Of a stretch of 64,000 bases of DNA, positions 44,288-53,897 are shown one piece after another. The stretch is from JBEBVQ01 sp037190845 (GTDB taxonomy: Bacteria; Bacteroidota; Bacteroidia; Chitinophagales; Chitinophagaceae). Positions within the stretch are counted from its first letter, which is position 1, and every line of letters begins with the position of its first letter. Under the pieces are notes generated by a model that did no database searches, was not told where the DNA came from, and saw only the letters and a program-made list of their open reading frames with translations. A program made the position numbers and the translations under genes. The DNA is taken from assembly GCA_037190845.1 (NCBI GenBank), contig JBBCJI010000026.1, positions 62,001 to 126,000 of the forward strand, in the 5' to 3' direction.

Positions 44288-44421
44288 TTCAAATTGTCGC
44301 CCGGCATATTCAAGGCATTCATTTCGACAAGCTCAATGACCGTCTTTTAATGATGGTGGCTGAACGTGCCGAAGCCAGGTTACCAGGCAGAATTCAGTTT
44401 TATAGATAGCGACAATTTGAA
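44288..44421. repeat. Inverted repeat around a TTCGACAAGCTCAATGACC-type repeat
   Basis: Outer arms TTCAAATTGTCGC (44288-44300) and GCGACAATTTGAA (44409-44421) are perfect inverse complements. Inside, TTCGACAAGCTCAATGACC faces an imperfect complementary GGTGGCTGAACGTGCCGAAG. It fills the gap between RR1 and the convergent cargo gene; non-coding. Confidence 0.55.
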
Positions 44422-44439
44422 ATGCCCCTGTTTAGCATC

Positions 44440-45789
44440 CTATTGTTTAATCAATTTTACCTTTGTACTGCCTGAGGGTTCGTGTATCTCAATAAAGTAA
44501 AACCCTGGCTGGTATCCCGAAATATCCAGGCGATATTCATCCTGAATCTGAGTTACGGGTATGCTTTGCAACAGTTGTCCGGTCATGTGGATGATCCTGA
44601 TAGCGCTCACCCGGCTTTGCCCTGTATACACATAAACGTAATCGCCGGCAGGGTTGGGATAAATCCGCAGATGCTGATCGGCGCCCAGATACTGAATACC
44701 ATCAGTCGGCACAATAAATTCTACGCATGCCGAAGTGTCGGAACAATCATTATTGGTAATCTCGACTGCGTAGCTTCCCGAGATGGTTGGCGTAAATTGT
44801 TTACTCTGTTCACCGGGAACGACTGCATAGTTGTTGTCACAATCCAACCATTGATATCGCTCCGCCTGATCATCCGAAACCAGCTTCTGCAGATCGTTTG
44901 TGATGCCTCCCGCCACAGTCTGGTTAACCGTAAGATCGAGGATCACAATACTGTCGCAACCAGAAGGTTTTACCAGTGTATCATAATAGACACCCGATTG
45001 CGTGTAAATTTTACCATTAAAATCGTAGCTATTACAACCCGTATCTGTCACATAGCTCAGGCTGCTAATTCCTTTAATGGTCAAATTAATAGTTTGAAAA
45101 CTATCGCAACCGCCGGCATTAACCAAAGTATCTACATAGATTCCCGACTGCGTGTACGTTTTGCCGTTTAATACCAGACTGTCGCAGGTCGTATCTGTGT
45201 AAGTACTTGTTGTGGCGCAATAGGGGCCTTGTGTGACAACGATATTATCAAATATAAACCAATAGGTATCATTTCTCGTATTCGTTTTGATTTCAAACCT
45301 TACATATACATCACCTCCTACTGGTGGCGTGAAAAATGCACTTTTGTTATAGCACTGATTTAGTTGTCCATGCTCTCCTCTTCCTATTACTTTTGATGTA
45401 ACCCATGGCCCGCCTGCAGAGGTCGCCCATTGTACACTGATTGTTCCGAAGGTATCCGGAACGCCATATGTCCCCGGACCAGAACGGCGATAAATTTTAT
45501 AATCAAAATTAAATTCGACAGGTCCGCCGTTTGAAGTTTGTAAGTTGGGAGATGTAAAATATCTGGTGGTGTCTCCTTTTATAGAGATAGTCATTCCAAG
45601 ACTCGGACACCCTTCCGTAATAAAGCTGGCCGTATTCCCGTCAAGCTTCCATAATCCATTAAACTGTGACTGGTTTGAAAAATCCTGTGAATAACTGATC
45701 TGTGCGTTCGAATCAGGCAACAAAAACAAAATACACACTGTAAAATTCAATAGAAAAATAATTGCTGAGAAGTAATTTTTCTGTTTCAT
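44440..45789 (-). CDS. Secreted jelly-roll/repeat protein with T9SS type A signal
   Basis: A 449-aa exported protein. Signal peptide region FLLNFTVCILFLLPDSNAQ. Residues ~30-190 look like a carbohydrate-binding-type jelly roll (ISYSQDFSNQSQFNGLW, FNFDYKIYRRSGPGTYG, VYVRFEIKTNTRNDTYWFIF in pieces). Two ~55-aa repeats follow, with YTQSGIYVDTLVNAGGCDS and YTQSGVYYDTLVKPSGCDS. The C-terminus is a type A sorting domain (LRIYPNPAGDYVYVYTG ... PGFYFIEI). The same repeat occurs once in the 41678 protein. Ligand unknown. It sits between RR1 and HK1, convergent with the first and divergent from the second. Confidence 0.83.
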   Translation of the reverse strand: MKQKNYFSAIIFLLNFTVCILFLLPDSNAQISYSQDFSNQSQFNGLWKLDGNTASFITEGCPSLGMTISIKGDTTRYFTSPNLQTSNGGPVEFNFDYKIYRRSGPGTYGVPDTFGTISVQWATSAGGPWVTSKVIGRGEHGQLNQCYNKSAFFTPPVGGDVYVRFEIKTNTRNDTYWFIFDNIVVTQGPYCATTSTYTDTTCDSLVLNGKTYTQSGIYVDTLVNAGGCDSFQTINLTIKGISSLSYVTDTGCNSYDFNGKIYTQSGVYYDTLVKPSGCDSIVILDLTVNQTVAGGITNDLQKLVSDDQAERYQWLDCDNNYAVVPGEQSKQFTPTISGSYAVEITNNDCSDTSACVEFIVPTDGIQYLGADQHLRIYPNPAGDYVYVYTGQSRVSAIRIIHMTGQLLQSIPVTQIQDEYRLDISGYQPGFYFIEIHEPSGSTKVKLIKQ

Positions 45790-45913
45790 AAGTATCGTTT
45801 AAATTTAAGTGATAAAGACGGGGCCATTTGATCCCGATGCAATATTATCCCGATAAGTCAATCCATTCAATAGCGATCATACTCGAATTAAATATAGAGT
45901 ACATTGTGCAATC

Positions 45914-47947
45914 ATGAGAAACGTAAGTATTATCTTCCTGCTTTGGTTCCTGTATGGATGCACAACTGAAGCGCATAGCCAGAGGGAGATGACGGATAAT
46001 TCATTGATTCTGAAAACGATAAACACTGCTTTCATTGACTCAATGCTTGATCGCGGCAGCGCTATGCTGTTCCAATACCCGCCGGACAGTACGGAGCCAT
46101 TGTTCCGATATGCATTAAAGCTGAGTATGGAACAGTCATACATAGACGGCATGGCCGTGGCATATGGGAACCTGGGATTATGCCTTGCGCGGAAAAAAGA
46201 ATTTAACGAATCCGTTTCCTGCCTGAAGAAAGCAATTGGCTATAGCCAGTTAATGAACAGGCAAAAACGATTGAATTTACTGTACACCCAACTTTCCACA
46301 GTCTATGGATTGAAAGGCGCGTTTCCGGAGGTTATCCGACTGGTAACTGAAGTGCTGCCTCGATACGATTTGCAGGACTCGCTTCAAAGATTGTACTACC
46401 TGAAGTTAAAGGATAGCAGATCCAGGGCTTACCTGAACTTAGGCAATACTCCCTTGGCTTATGCAGATATGCATGATATTATTCAGGAGATAAAGCAACC
46501 CGATTCGGCAACCCGGACGATGCTCGCCAGTGTGTATACGGGATTGAGCATTCTCGCATCGCAGATGCATAAATACGATTTTTCTTTGAAAATGGCTACT
46601 GCGGTAGAAAAAATGGGTGCTTCATTTTCTGATCAGTATCTGCTCAGTCATGCCTGGTATAACAAAGCCTCCATTTATTATAATATGAACAAGCTGGACA
46701 AATCTCTGGCTTATGCTATGAAAAGCCTGGCAGCATATGAAGACAGCTATGATATACTTCCGTACAAAGCTTCCGCTTTAAGAACTATAGCCGGCGTCCT
46801 GGGCAAACAGGGTGACTATCAACAGGCGTTGAAGTACGCATTGGAAGCGGTCCGGCTTGATGAGCAATCAGGAGGCGCCCACAATGGCAGTTTGATTGGA
46901 TCTTATACCATGTTGGGCAATATTTACGCGGCACTGAAAGACTATGACCAGGCTAAGCAGGTATTATTAAAAGCAGAGGAAATTACCGTTTCTACATCTT
47001 CATTCAAAATTAACCAGTTACAAACATATAAGCTGCAGGCCGAAATCTATGCCGCAGACGGTGATTATCGGCGGGCATTGGAATATAAGGACCGCTATTA
47101 TAGCTCACGGGATAGCATCGAGGGAGATGAAATGAAAGCGCGTGTATCCGATGCCGAGGCACGGTATAGCCTGGCAGAAAAAGACCGGCAGATTGTGCAG
47201 AAGGAACTGGAAGCACAGCGCAGTATGAACCGCCAATATGTATGGATCGGTGTAAGCCTGTTGATGTTATTGGCGCTCACGGGTTCTGTACTTTATATGA
47301 AAAACAGATCGGCGCTGTCCCGCATTAAAGGCATGCTCGACGGCGAAGAGCAGGAAAGAAAGCGAATCGCGCGGGAATTGCACGACGGGGTCGTCAGCCA
47401 CTTGTCCATTGCTAAAACCAACTTTTCCAACCTGAGAGATTTTCAGAAGGGGAATGAAAAAATGCTCGACGATGCGATCCGGCAGCTGGATCAGAGCATT
47501 GCAGATTTGCGCAATACTTCTCATAATCTGCTGCCCGACGGGCTGTTGCAGGAAGGACTAATACCCACCGTAGAGGATTATTTCCGAAAGATAAACACCG
47601 CCGGCAAGATACATATCACTTTACAGGTTGTGGATGTCCTGCCGCCGCTTACCGATTCGTTTCAGTTGAACCTGTACCGGATCATCCAGGAATTGATCCA
47701 GAACATCCTGAAATACGCGGGCGCCACCCGGATATTGGTACAGTTCAATGTTTATGCAGATACATTGACCGTCACTGTAGAGGACAACGGGCACGGGCGG
47801 GATTTCCACAGCAATGCCGGTGCAGCCGGCATAGGATTGGCCAATCTGGAGGCGCGGATCCGCCTGTTGAGCGGCGAGCAGGAAGTGGAATCCGATCCCG
47901 CACGCGGGACCACGGTTTATCTGACATTTCCAACAGGTGGCCTTTAA
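45914..47947 (+). CDS. TPR sensor histidine kinase, HisKA_3 type (HK1)
   Basis: A 677-aa inner-membrane kinase. A signal or lipoprotein-like N-terminus (SIIFLLWFLYGCTTEAHSQ) leads into TPR repeats at ~60-400 (AVAYGNLGLCLARKKEFNES, GTMLGNIYAALKDYDQAKQ-type units). A single TM helix (YVWIGVSLLMLLALTGSVLY) is at ~437-456. The HisKA_3 dimerisation box has phospho-acceptor H490 in RIARELHDGVVSHLS, and a HATPase domain follows (LYRIIQELIQNILKYAG, VEDNGHG). Such kinases pair with NarL-type regulators such as RR1 (43592). It is paralogous to HK2 at 59345. The ligand, presumably periplasmic and read by the TPRs, is unknown. Confidence 0.92.
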   Translation: MRNVSIIFLLWFLYGCTTEAHSQREMTDNSLILKTINTAFIDSMLDRGSAMLFQYPPDSTEPLFRYALKLSMEQSYIDGMAVAYGNLGLCLARKKEFNESVSCLKKAIGYSQLMNRQKRLNLLYTQLSTVYGLKGAFPEVIRLVTEVLPRYDLQDSLQRLYYLKLKDSRSRAYLNLGNTPLAYADMHDIIQEIKQPDSATRTMLASVYTGLSILASQMHKYDFSLKMATAVEKMGASFSDQYLLSHAWYNKASIYYNMNKLDKSLAYAMKSLAAYEDSYDILPYKASALRTIAGVLGKQGDYQQALKYALEAVRLDEQSGGAHNGSLIGSYTMLGNIYAALKDYDQAKQVLLKAEEITVSTSSFKINQLQTYKLQAEIYAADGDYRRALEYKDRYYSSRDSIEGDEMKARVSDAEARYSLAEKDRQIVQKELEAQRSMNRQYVWIGVSLLMLLALTGSVLYMKNRSALSRIKGMLDGEEQERKRIARELHDGVVSHLSIAKTNFSNLRDFQKGNEKMLDDAIRQLDQSIADLRNTSHNLLPDGLLQEGLIPTVEDYFRKINTAGKIHITLQVVDVLPPLTDSFQLNLYRIIQELIQNILKYAGATRILVQFNVYADTLTVTVEDNGHGRDFHSNAGAAGIGLANLEARIRLLSGEQEVESDPARGTTVYLTFPTGGL

Positions 47948-48007
47948 GTACTGGCGTATTACACTGTTTTCTCCATTTTTAAGGGTGCCGGAACAATTGA
48001 TTACAGC

Positions 48008-50620
48008 CTACCTGAGCAATGTCACATTGCCCTGATGGCGCTCTATATCTCCGTTGGCAAATGCTGCTTCAATAACGTAGATATAGACGCCAGCCGGCTG
48101 GTCGTCCCCATTTAGTTTTCCATCCCAACCTCGTCCGTCAAGTTGTGTTGACTCAAAGATCAATTGGCCCCAGCGGTTATACAACTGCATCCGGAACCGG
48201 GTCAGTGCAGCAGATAACAATTGTCTCGGGAAAAAATAATCATTGTACCCGTCCCCATCCGGCGTGAATACGTTAGGAATGCTTATGTAGCAGGATTTAA
48301 AAACAGTAACAGAATCAGCAGCAACGCAGTTATGTCCGGAAGTCACCTCCAGGAAAAAGATGCCCGGCTGCGCTGCATGGATTGCAGCCGTAGTATCACC
48401 TGTATTCCATCGCCGCCTGTGATCAGGCGGACGGGCGACTCGGTCAGAGACCACAACGGAAGCGCCACCGGGGCATATGGATGTATCACTCCCTATATCC
48501 ACCAACGGGTAAGGAAAAACCCGGACCGTATCACTGAAGGATGTATCCGGGCACCCAGCCCAGGAAGCGGTAATGGTAACGATATGTCCGCCGGCATCCT
48601 CGAAGGAACGCACCTGCCGTTCTCCTCCACTTCGTATCGTGTCTGTCCCGGCGCCGAATTGCCATTTCAGGCCGGATATGCCGCTCAGATAAGCCGGAGT
48701 AAACGTAACAGCTTCCCCGGCACATATACTGTCGTTGTCGGTGGTGAAATATACGTACGGTACGCTGTCTATCATTACGGTAGCATAGGCCGTATCATAA
48801 CAAGGATATTGTGTCTGCGCGATCAGCCGGACGGTATAGGCGCCGGGATGAGTATATCTGTGTGACGGGCTGTGCTGTGTAGATGTGCTGCCATCTCCGA
48901 AATCCCAGGCCCAGGCTGTAAAGTCACCTGTGGACGTATTCAGGAATTGCATGTCACAGGCGCCGGTATCTACCCGGAACGAGGCACGGTAACCGGGAGG
49001 TGGTATCCTTACAAACAGTGAGGTGTCACATCCGTTACTGCCACGTAATGACACTCTGTACAGGCCGGGTGCAAGACCGGGCAACGTATCTCCGGCAGCG
49101 CTGTGCTGTACCCGGAGCACCTGACCGGCGCTATCCGTCCAGCTATATACATAGACCGATGTGTCTCCCGGGCCGGGTTGTACCCATGCCGCATTATTGT
49201 TTACATTCCTGCATCCTTGTGTAAACCCTGTTGAGGGGACGGTAAAAAAGTGCACAAAGAATGTGTCTGTGTGATGCCGGCAATCAGTAATATATTGCAC
49301 GACATAAGCGCCCGATTCATAAACAGTCCGGTCCGTCAGAACGCTGCTATCATCCCATATATGCTGGCGCCCGGAGCGATCTGCCTGCAGCAATACACTG
49401 TTCCTGAAACAAACAGGTATCACCTGTCTTCCGGGAACAGGATCGCGAATAAATACAGCCACCTCGCTATTCAGCCGGGATGAAAGGGATGTATTTGCAG
49501 ACAACTGAACTACGTTAGGCGTATACTGGCAGGCAACACCTGCCAGGTCAGGTGCATTGATCGCCGACAGGAACCTTCCCCGGTCGGCTGCCGTATAAAT
49601 CTTTCCATCCGGACCTATCTTCAGGTCATATAGTCCTGGCGGACTTGTGCTCCGCCCTCTTGCGATCAGCGTTTTTGTGCTGTATATGACCGACGGGATA
49701 GCCGAGGTCAGATCATACTGGTAAATATCCCTGTCATTATCTTTTACATACAGTTTAGAACTGCCCGGTGAAAAGCAGGCGCCTGCATACCGGGCTTCGT
49801 CTATGATCATCTCATTAGACAGTATTCCCGATGCGGGATCAAAGTCAAACAGCTTCGTTCCTGAACTATAAGCCTGGAAGTTACCTGCTGATATCACAAG
49901 TCTGGTGCGGTCGGGAGAGATCCTCATATCGCTTGTGTAGATCGTAACCGAAGCAGATGAGATTCCACTGGGCGATGTGACGGGTACCGCGTTCAGACCA
50001 TTGCGTGTAATTTCATAAGCCTGAAATAATCCCCGCACCGACGAGTGAACAATGACCCAGACATTACACCGGTCGCCCGGTACTGCTACCATGCACTCTG
50101 ACAGATTTGAATCAAGAGGTATGGCTTTCCTTTCGGGTTCCACATCACCCATCCCGTTATTCAGCGCCATGTTGACGACACTATATGAAAAACGGCCATT
50201 GCCTTTTATGGTATCACCGTTCACAACCGTACCTACAGCCGACTCCAGGGAAAACAAATAGTATTTACCCATACTGTCCGGCACGGGGACAATGACAGAA
50301 CCCTGTATGGCATCATGCGCCCAGTATGGCATTCCGCTATTGGTATTGGGCATTACATTACCCATTCGGTCCCAGACCTGTTTCCCAAACGTATAAAAAA
50401 GGAGCTGCCCCTGTCTGTCACAAACAGCAGAAGCGTTTTCAGGCGCCCGCATGTTTGTAGTGATCGGCACAGGACTTCCACCGTTAAAATCCAGCCCGGC
50501 ATTTTCCCCAAAACACCAGACCCTGTTTTCGGGGAGCGCATACTGCTCCTGGCCATAAACACAAGACACCTGGCATGGCAGTAACAAGATCAGCACCCAC
50601 AGACAAACGCCCTGTTTCAT
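48008..50620 (-). CDS. PKD-domain protein with T9SS type B domain (D1)
   Basis: An 870-aa exported protein, paralogue of D2 (53898). Signal peptide (WVLILLLPCQVSCVYGQ). The N-terminal ~400 residues are a WD40-like propeller beginning WCFGENAGLDFNGGSPVPI and continuing QLLFYTFGKQVWDR, a domain often found with CHU_C. Then come Ig-like units, a canonical PKD domain (WAWDFGDGSTSTQHSP) and another with FTPAYLSGISGLKWQFG. The C-terminal CHU_C type B domain is IPNVFTPDGDGYNDYFF, YNRWGQLIF, GWDGKLNG. It lies downstream of S1 on the same strand; a 205-bp gap now containing a repeat element separates them. Function unknown. Confidence 0.86.
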   Translation of the reverse strand: MKQGVCLWVLILLLPCQVSCVYGQEQYALPENRVWCFGENAGLDFNGGSPVPITTNMRAPENASAVCDRQGQLLFYTFGKQVWDRMGNVMPNTNSGMPYWAHDAIQGSVIVPVPDSMGKYYLFSLESAVGTVVNGDTIKGNGRFSYSVVNMALNNGMGDVEPERKAIPLDSNLSECMVAVPGDRCNVWVIVHSSVRGLFQAYEITRNGLNAVPVTSPSGISSASVTIYTSDMRISPDRTRLVISAGNFQAYSSGTKLFDFDPASGILSNEMIIDEARYAGACFSPGSSKLYVKDNDRDIYQYDLTSAIPSVIYSTKTLIARGRSTSPPGLYDLKIGPDGKIYTAADRGRFLSAINAPDLAGVACQYTPNVVQLSANTSLSSRLNSEVAVFIRDPVPGRQVIPVCFRNSVLLQADRSGRQHIWDDSSVLTDRTVYESGAYVVQYITDCRHHTDTFFVHFFTVPSTGFTQGCRNVNNNAAWVQPGPGDTSVYVYSWTDSAGQVLRVQHSAAGDTLPGLAPGLYRVSLRGSNGCDTSLFVRIPPPGYRASFRVDTGACDMQFLNTSTGDFTAWAWDFGDGSTSTQHSPSHRYTHPGAYTVRLIAQTQYPCYDTAYATVMIDSVPYVYFTTDNDSICAGEAVTFTPAYLSGISGLKWQFGAGTDTIRSGGERQVRSFEDAGGHIVTITASWAGCPDTSFSDTVRVFPYPLVDIGSDTSICPGGASVVVSDRVARPPDHRRRWNTGDTTAAIHAAQPGIFFLEVTSGHNCVAADSVTVFKSCYISIPNVFTPDGDGYNDYFFPRQLLSAALTRFRMQLYNRWGQLIFESTQLDGRGWDGKLNGDDQPAGVYIYVIEAAFANGDIERHQGNVTLLR

Positions 50621-50656
50621 AAACTAAAAACCTTACAACTATCTTATAAACCTTTC

Positions 50657-50800
50657 GTGCGATTGCGGCTCAGGGCCGCAATGACAAAGTGGTTATTGAT
50701 TTCCCACGTCCGTTAATAGTACTGGCCAGGGGTTTGTCCACCATGTCATCCCGGACTTGATCCGGGATCTCATGACGACATTGACTTTTTAAGGGACGAC
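50657..50800. repeat. Intergenic repeat inserted between S1 and D1
   Basis: Contains a GATTGCGGC..GCCGCAAT hairpin (about 50660-50682) and ATCCCGGACTTGATCCGGGA (50748-50767), a small palindrome. Inverted and collinear, it matches 33785-33890 and 33446-33492, and so it represents the uninterrupted form of that repeat. It fills most of the 205-bp gap between two genes whose counterparts S2 and D2 are only 6 bp apart. Confidence 0.7.
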
Positions 50801-50825
50801 TATATAAATAACGCCTCAACTAATC

Positions 50826-53792
50826 CTAATCCAGCTTAAGCAAACGGTACACGCTGCGGTCAACACCATTACTAATGACTATAAAATAAACGCCGCCCTG
50901 AAGATGTGCCAGATTGATCTCATTATGGTATGCCAGGGATGACATCTTATGAACTACCCTTCCTGCAGGATCTGTAACTGTGGCATGGTAAGTTGATATA
51001 TCCCCCACAGAGGACGCCGCCTGTATATATAGGTAACCACTGAAAGGAGAAGGGTATACCTTTATTGCTCCGCCATCTTTTCCATCCAGATCTACAGCAG
51101 AAGGTATCTCTACCAGCACTGAATCGGAAACAGAGCTGCATCCGTTTGCATCTGTCACCATTACCCGGTACCATCCGGATGTAACGGCGGTATGCTCCTG
51201 ATCTGTAGCGCCGGTCACCGGCGTATTGTTGAGGATCCACTGATTACCATTTGCCGCATCGGATGTCAGGACTTGCCCGTCAACAGTGATCGCCGGGACA
51301 GGAGGAGGAGCTGCCAGCGTCACGGCATGTATATTCCGGTCGCAGGTGCTGGTTGTAATTCCGGGATCGGAGGCGATCACACGGATGCGGTAACCACTCC
51401 CCGGGGCAGTAGCTGCGGGAATCAGGCAGGAGACTTCATCTGTAATGGCCGCACTGGCTGTACCGATCGTTACCGCATTGGTAAAATCTCCGGTATTGTC
51501 AGATAATTCGACTGTAAACGTATTGCCAGCGTTAAAATGGGAAGAAGGCTGGATGGGTATCACAAAAGGGCGGTCAATACACAATACGGTATCGGTGAAG
51601 GCAGGATCAAAAGCAAGATCCAGCATCTTTACCAGGAAAGCATCTTTCGTACCCCCTCCGTAAGTTTGCTGATATCCTCCGGTAGTAGCTACACCTGTTG
51701 TGCTGGAAGTATAACCAAACAGCCAGACCGTTCCTTTACGGTCGACATGCAGCCCGATAGCAGCATCCAGTTCCTCCCCGCCCCAGTAGGTGCCGTATTC
51801 AAAGTCTCCGTCGGTACTGTATCGCACTAACATGCCATCACCATTTCCACCAACAGTAGCCTGCATGGCATCGGGAGTGACCAGGTTACTGAACCCATAT
51901 GCATTACCCGAAGCATACACCTTGCCACAGGGATCCGTACTCACGATCGTACCCAGCATATCGCCGCCGGGTCCGGGACCCAGGTATGTCCCCCACAACC
52001 GGACGCCGGACGCGCCTTCGAACTTCGCCACATAGGAATCCCCGAAAAAGAGATTCATAAACGCATCCCGGTGGGCGCCTGTACTTGCGATGCCGGTATC
52101 GCTGAAGGTAGGTCCTCCGATATAGACATTATCGTCTATATCGGTAGTAACCGAATAGACCTGATCATTGCCGGCGCCGCCATAATATGTGCCCCACAAC
52201 TGCTGGCCGGCGCTGTCGAATTTGGCGATATATACATCGTTATCTGATCCTCCCGAAAAAGTCGTCCGGTGGGTACCTGTTGTAGTAATGTTGTTGGTGG
52301 CAGTGGTATTGCCCGCAAGGTATATATTGCCCTGCTGGTCCACTGTCAGTGCATCACCGCTTGTGCTACCGTTGTTCCCTCCGAAATAAGTGCCCCAAAT
52401 GAGCTGTCCGGCAACATTGAATTTCGCCAGATAGGCCGCGCCACCGGCAGCAAGTTTCGTCGGCTGGTGCGAGCCCGGCGTACTGATCCCCGATGTGCTT
52501 GTCGTAGTTCCAGCGAGATATACATTGCCCCGGGCATCCGTACTTACCACGCCGCCCCATTTATCTTCGGCAAGGGCGCCTCCGTAATAGGTTGCCCACA
52601 TGAGCTGCCCCGAATCATTAAACTGAGCCAGGAAATTATCGCCCGTACCACCACCAAAACCTGTCTGATGCACCTGCGATGTGGCAATACCGGAAGTGCT
52701 TTCTGTATGCCCGCCGACATACACATGGCCATCGCGATCTGTGGCAATACCATAGGCAAATTCGTCTTCACTGCCCCCGAAGTATGTCCCCCACAGCAGA
52801 GACCCGTCCGGATGCATCTTTGCGAGGAAGGCATCTCTGGTACCGGATACGCCGCCACCTATCGTTGTCTGATGTGCACCGGAGGTAGCTATCTGACTTA
52901 TACTCATTGTAGCGGCGGTTATATATACCATGCCGGCATCATCAACTGCTACTTTTCTTGTCCAGGCATCTTCTTCGTCATTGCCTCCGAAGTAGGTAGC
53001 CCAGTGCAATGCCGGATCCAGCACCAGACTTCCGGACCAGGTATCCGTACTGAAGGTCCAGTCGCTGCCTTCCTGTACGAAATGGCAGCTTACAGGTTTG
53101 TGACCGTGTAAAGTCCAGGCCACCGGCGCTTTTTCAGTAATTGTACCGGCAGGCGTAGTTACCTGCAGACTGCCATCCTGCTGTATTGCGGTGTTGGTCG
53201 CTCCTTTGTAGCGGATCCGTATATCGGAGGGATTTGCCCCTGCATGCAATATGAAATCATACTTCAGTATGCCATTTTTTTCATAGATCACCCAATCGAT
53301 ACCGGGATATACACCGGGATAAGTTATTTTACGAAAGGCATGTGCCCGGCTATACCCTCCGGGACAGTGAGGGTGATAGTAATTTTCATAATAAGGCCAG
53401 GCACCGGAGGTAACGGGGGTTACATTCATATCGGCGCCTGCCAGCTCCATATCCAGGCGGTATACTGTATATACGGGATCAGTTGCTACATCTCCCGGCA
53501 ATGGGCCTATGGGGTGTTTTTTCGTATCTGCCGGCATTGCAGCTTTGTGCTCGACGCTTATGAACTGATAGTGCATATGACCTGACCCGATATATAAATT
53601 CATCCCCGGCGACCGTAATAAAAAATCCAGGTCATTGCGCGGATTATGATACTGATCTTTCAACTGGCCATTATTCTCCAGGAAGAATATGTTACCGCCA
53701 GAATTAGCAGCCGCATTGGTTTTTGCATTACCCAAACAGGTAATAGCGGTGGTCATAAATAAAAAAAGGAAACTGTAAAACTGCTTCTGCAT
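50826..53792 (-). CDS. SBBP-repeat (seven-blade) protein with T9SS type A signal (S1)
   Basis: A 988-aa exported protein. Signal peptide (FLFMTTAITCLGNAKTN). An N-terminal DUF7948-like domain, ~residues 30-260 (FLENNGQLKDQYHNPRNDLD, YPGVYPGIDWVIYEKNGILK, YDFILHAGANPSDIRIRYKG). Then seven SBBP repeats (~50-60 aa; WGTYFGG...D..GNVY.AG.T.S..GIAT), predicting a seven-bladed propeller; blade six has YLGPG instead of YFGG. Ig-like segments and a type A sorting domain (KVYPSPFSGYLYI) end it. It is a close paralogue of S2. A palindrome with a -7 box lies upstream at a spacing conserved in S2. The downstream partner is D1. Confidence 0.88.
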   Translation of the reverse strand: MQKQFYSFLFLFMTTAITCLGNAKTNAAANSGGNIFFLENNGQLKDQYHNPRNDLDFLLRSPGMNLYIGSGHMHYQFISVEHKAAMPADTKKHPIGPLPGDVATDPVYTVYRLDMELAGADMNVTPVTSGAWPYYENYYHPHCPGGYSRAHAFRKITYPGVYPGIDWVIYEKNGILKYDFILHAGANPSDIRIRYKGATNTAIQQDGSLQVTTPAGTITEKAPVAWTLHGHKPVSCHFVQEGSDWTFSTDTWSGSLVLDPALHWATYFGGNDEEDAWTRKVAVDDAGMVYITAATMSISQIATSGAHQTTIGGGVSGTRDAFLAKMHPDGSLLWGTYFGGSEDEFAYGIATDRDGHVYVGGHTESTSGIATSQVHQTGFGGGTGDNFLAQFNDSGQLMWATYYGGALAEDKWGGVVSTDARGNVYLAGTTTSTSGISTPGSHQPTKLAAGGAAYLAKFNVAGQLIWGTYFGGNNGSTSGDALTVDQQGNIYLAGNTTATNNITTTGTHRTTFSGGSDNDVYIAKFDSAGQQLWGTYYGGAGNDQVYSVTTDIDDNVYIGGPTFSDTGIASTGAHRDAFMNLFFGDSYVAKFEGASGVRLWGTYLGPGPGGDMLGTIVSTDPCGKVYASGNAYGFSNLVTPDAMQATVGGNGDGMLVRYSTDGDFEYGTYWGGEELDAAIGLHVDRKGTVWLFGYTSSTTGVATTGGYQQTYGGGTKDAFLVKMLDLAFDPAFTDTVLCIDRPFVIPIQPSSHFNAGNTFTVELSDNTGDFTNAVTIGTASAAITDEVSCLIPAATAPGSGYRIRVIASDPGITTSTCDRNIHAVTLAAPPPVPAITVDGQVLTSDAANGNQWILNNTPVTGATDQEHTAVTSGWYRVMVTDANGCSSVSDSVLVEIPSAVDLDGKDGGAIKVYPSPFSGYLYIQAASSVGDISTYHATVTDPAGRVVHKMSSLAYHNEINLAHLQGGVYFIVISNGVDRSVYRLLKLD

Positions 53793-53813
53793 GTCATCTT
53801 GATTTGATTGGAG

Positions 53814-53821
53814 TAAAGGTA
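53814..53821 (-). promoter_or_regulatory. Putative -7 box of S1
   Basis: Minus-strand TACCTTTA (TAnnTTTA), 21 nt upstream of the S1 start. It is 25 nt from the palindrome at 53847-53882, exactly the spacing found upstream of S2. Confidence 0.55.
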
Positions 53822-53846
53822 GCCGGGTGGGATGTGCAGAAAAAGA

Positions 53847-53882
53847 CTGTTTACACTCATATTGAAAAATGAGTATAAACAG
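53847..53882. promoter_or_regulatory. Conserved palindrome upstream of S1 (candidate operator)
   Basis: CTGTTTACACTCAT (53847-53860) and ATGAGTATAAACAG (53869-53882) form 13 of 14 pairs around an 8-nt centre. Flanks also match the S2 copy (GCAGAAA..AAGACTGTTT). It centres ~50 bp upstream of the probable S1 transcription start, a usual activator position. It also lies 15 bp after the D2 stop and could end the D2 transcript. Confidence 0.65.
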
Positions 53883-53897
53883 CCATTCCGGCGCCGG

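Noticed and set aside
52269..53111. 280-codon plus-strand frame opposite S1
   Set aside because: Shadow frame of the SBBP repeats; Cys/Gly-rich nonsense composition, no start context.
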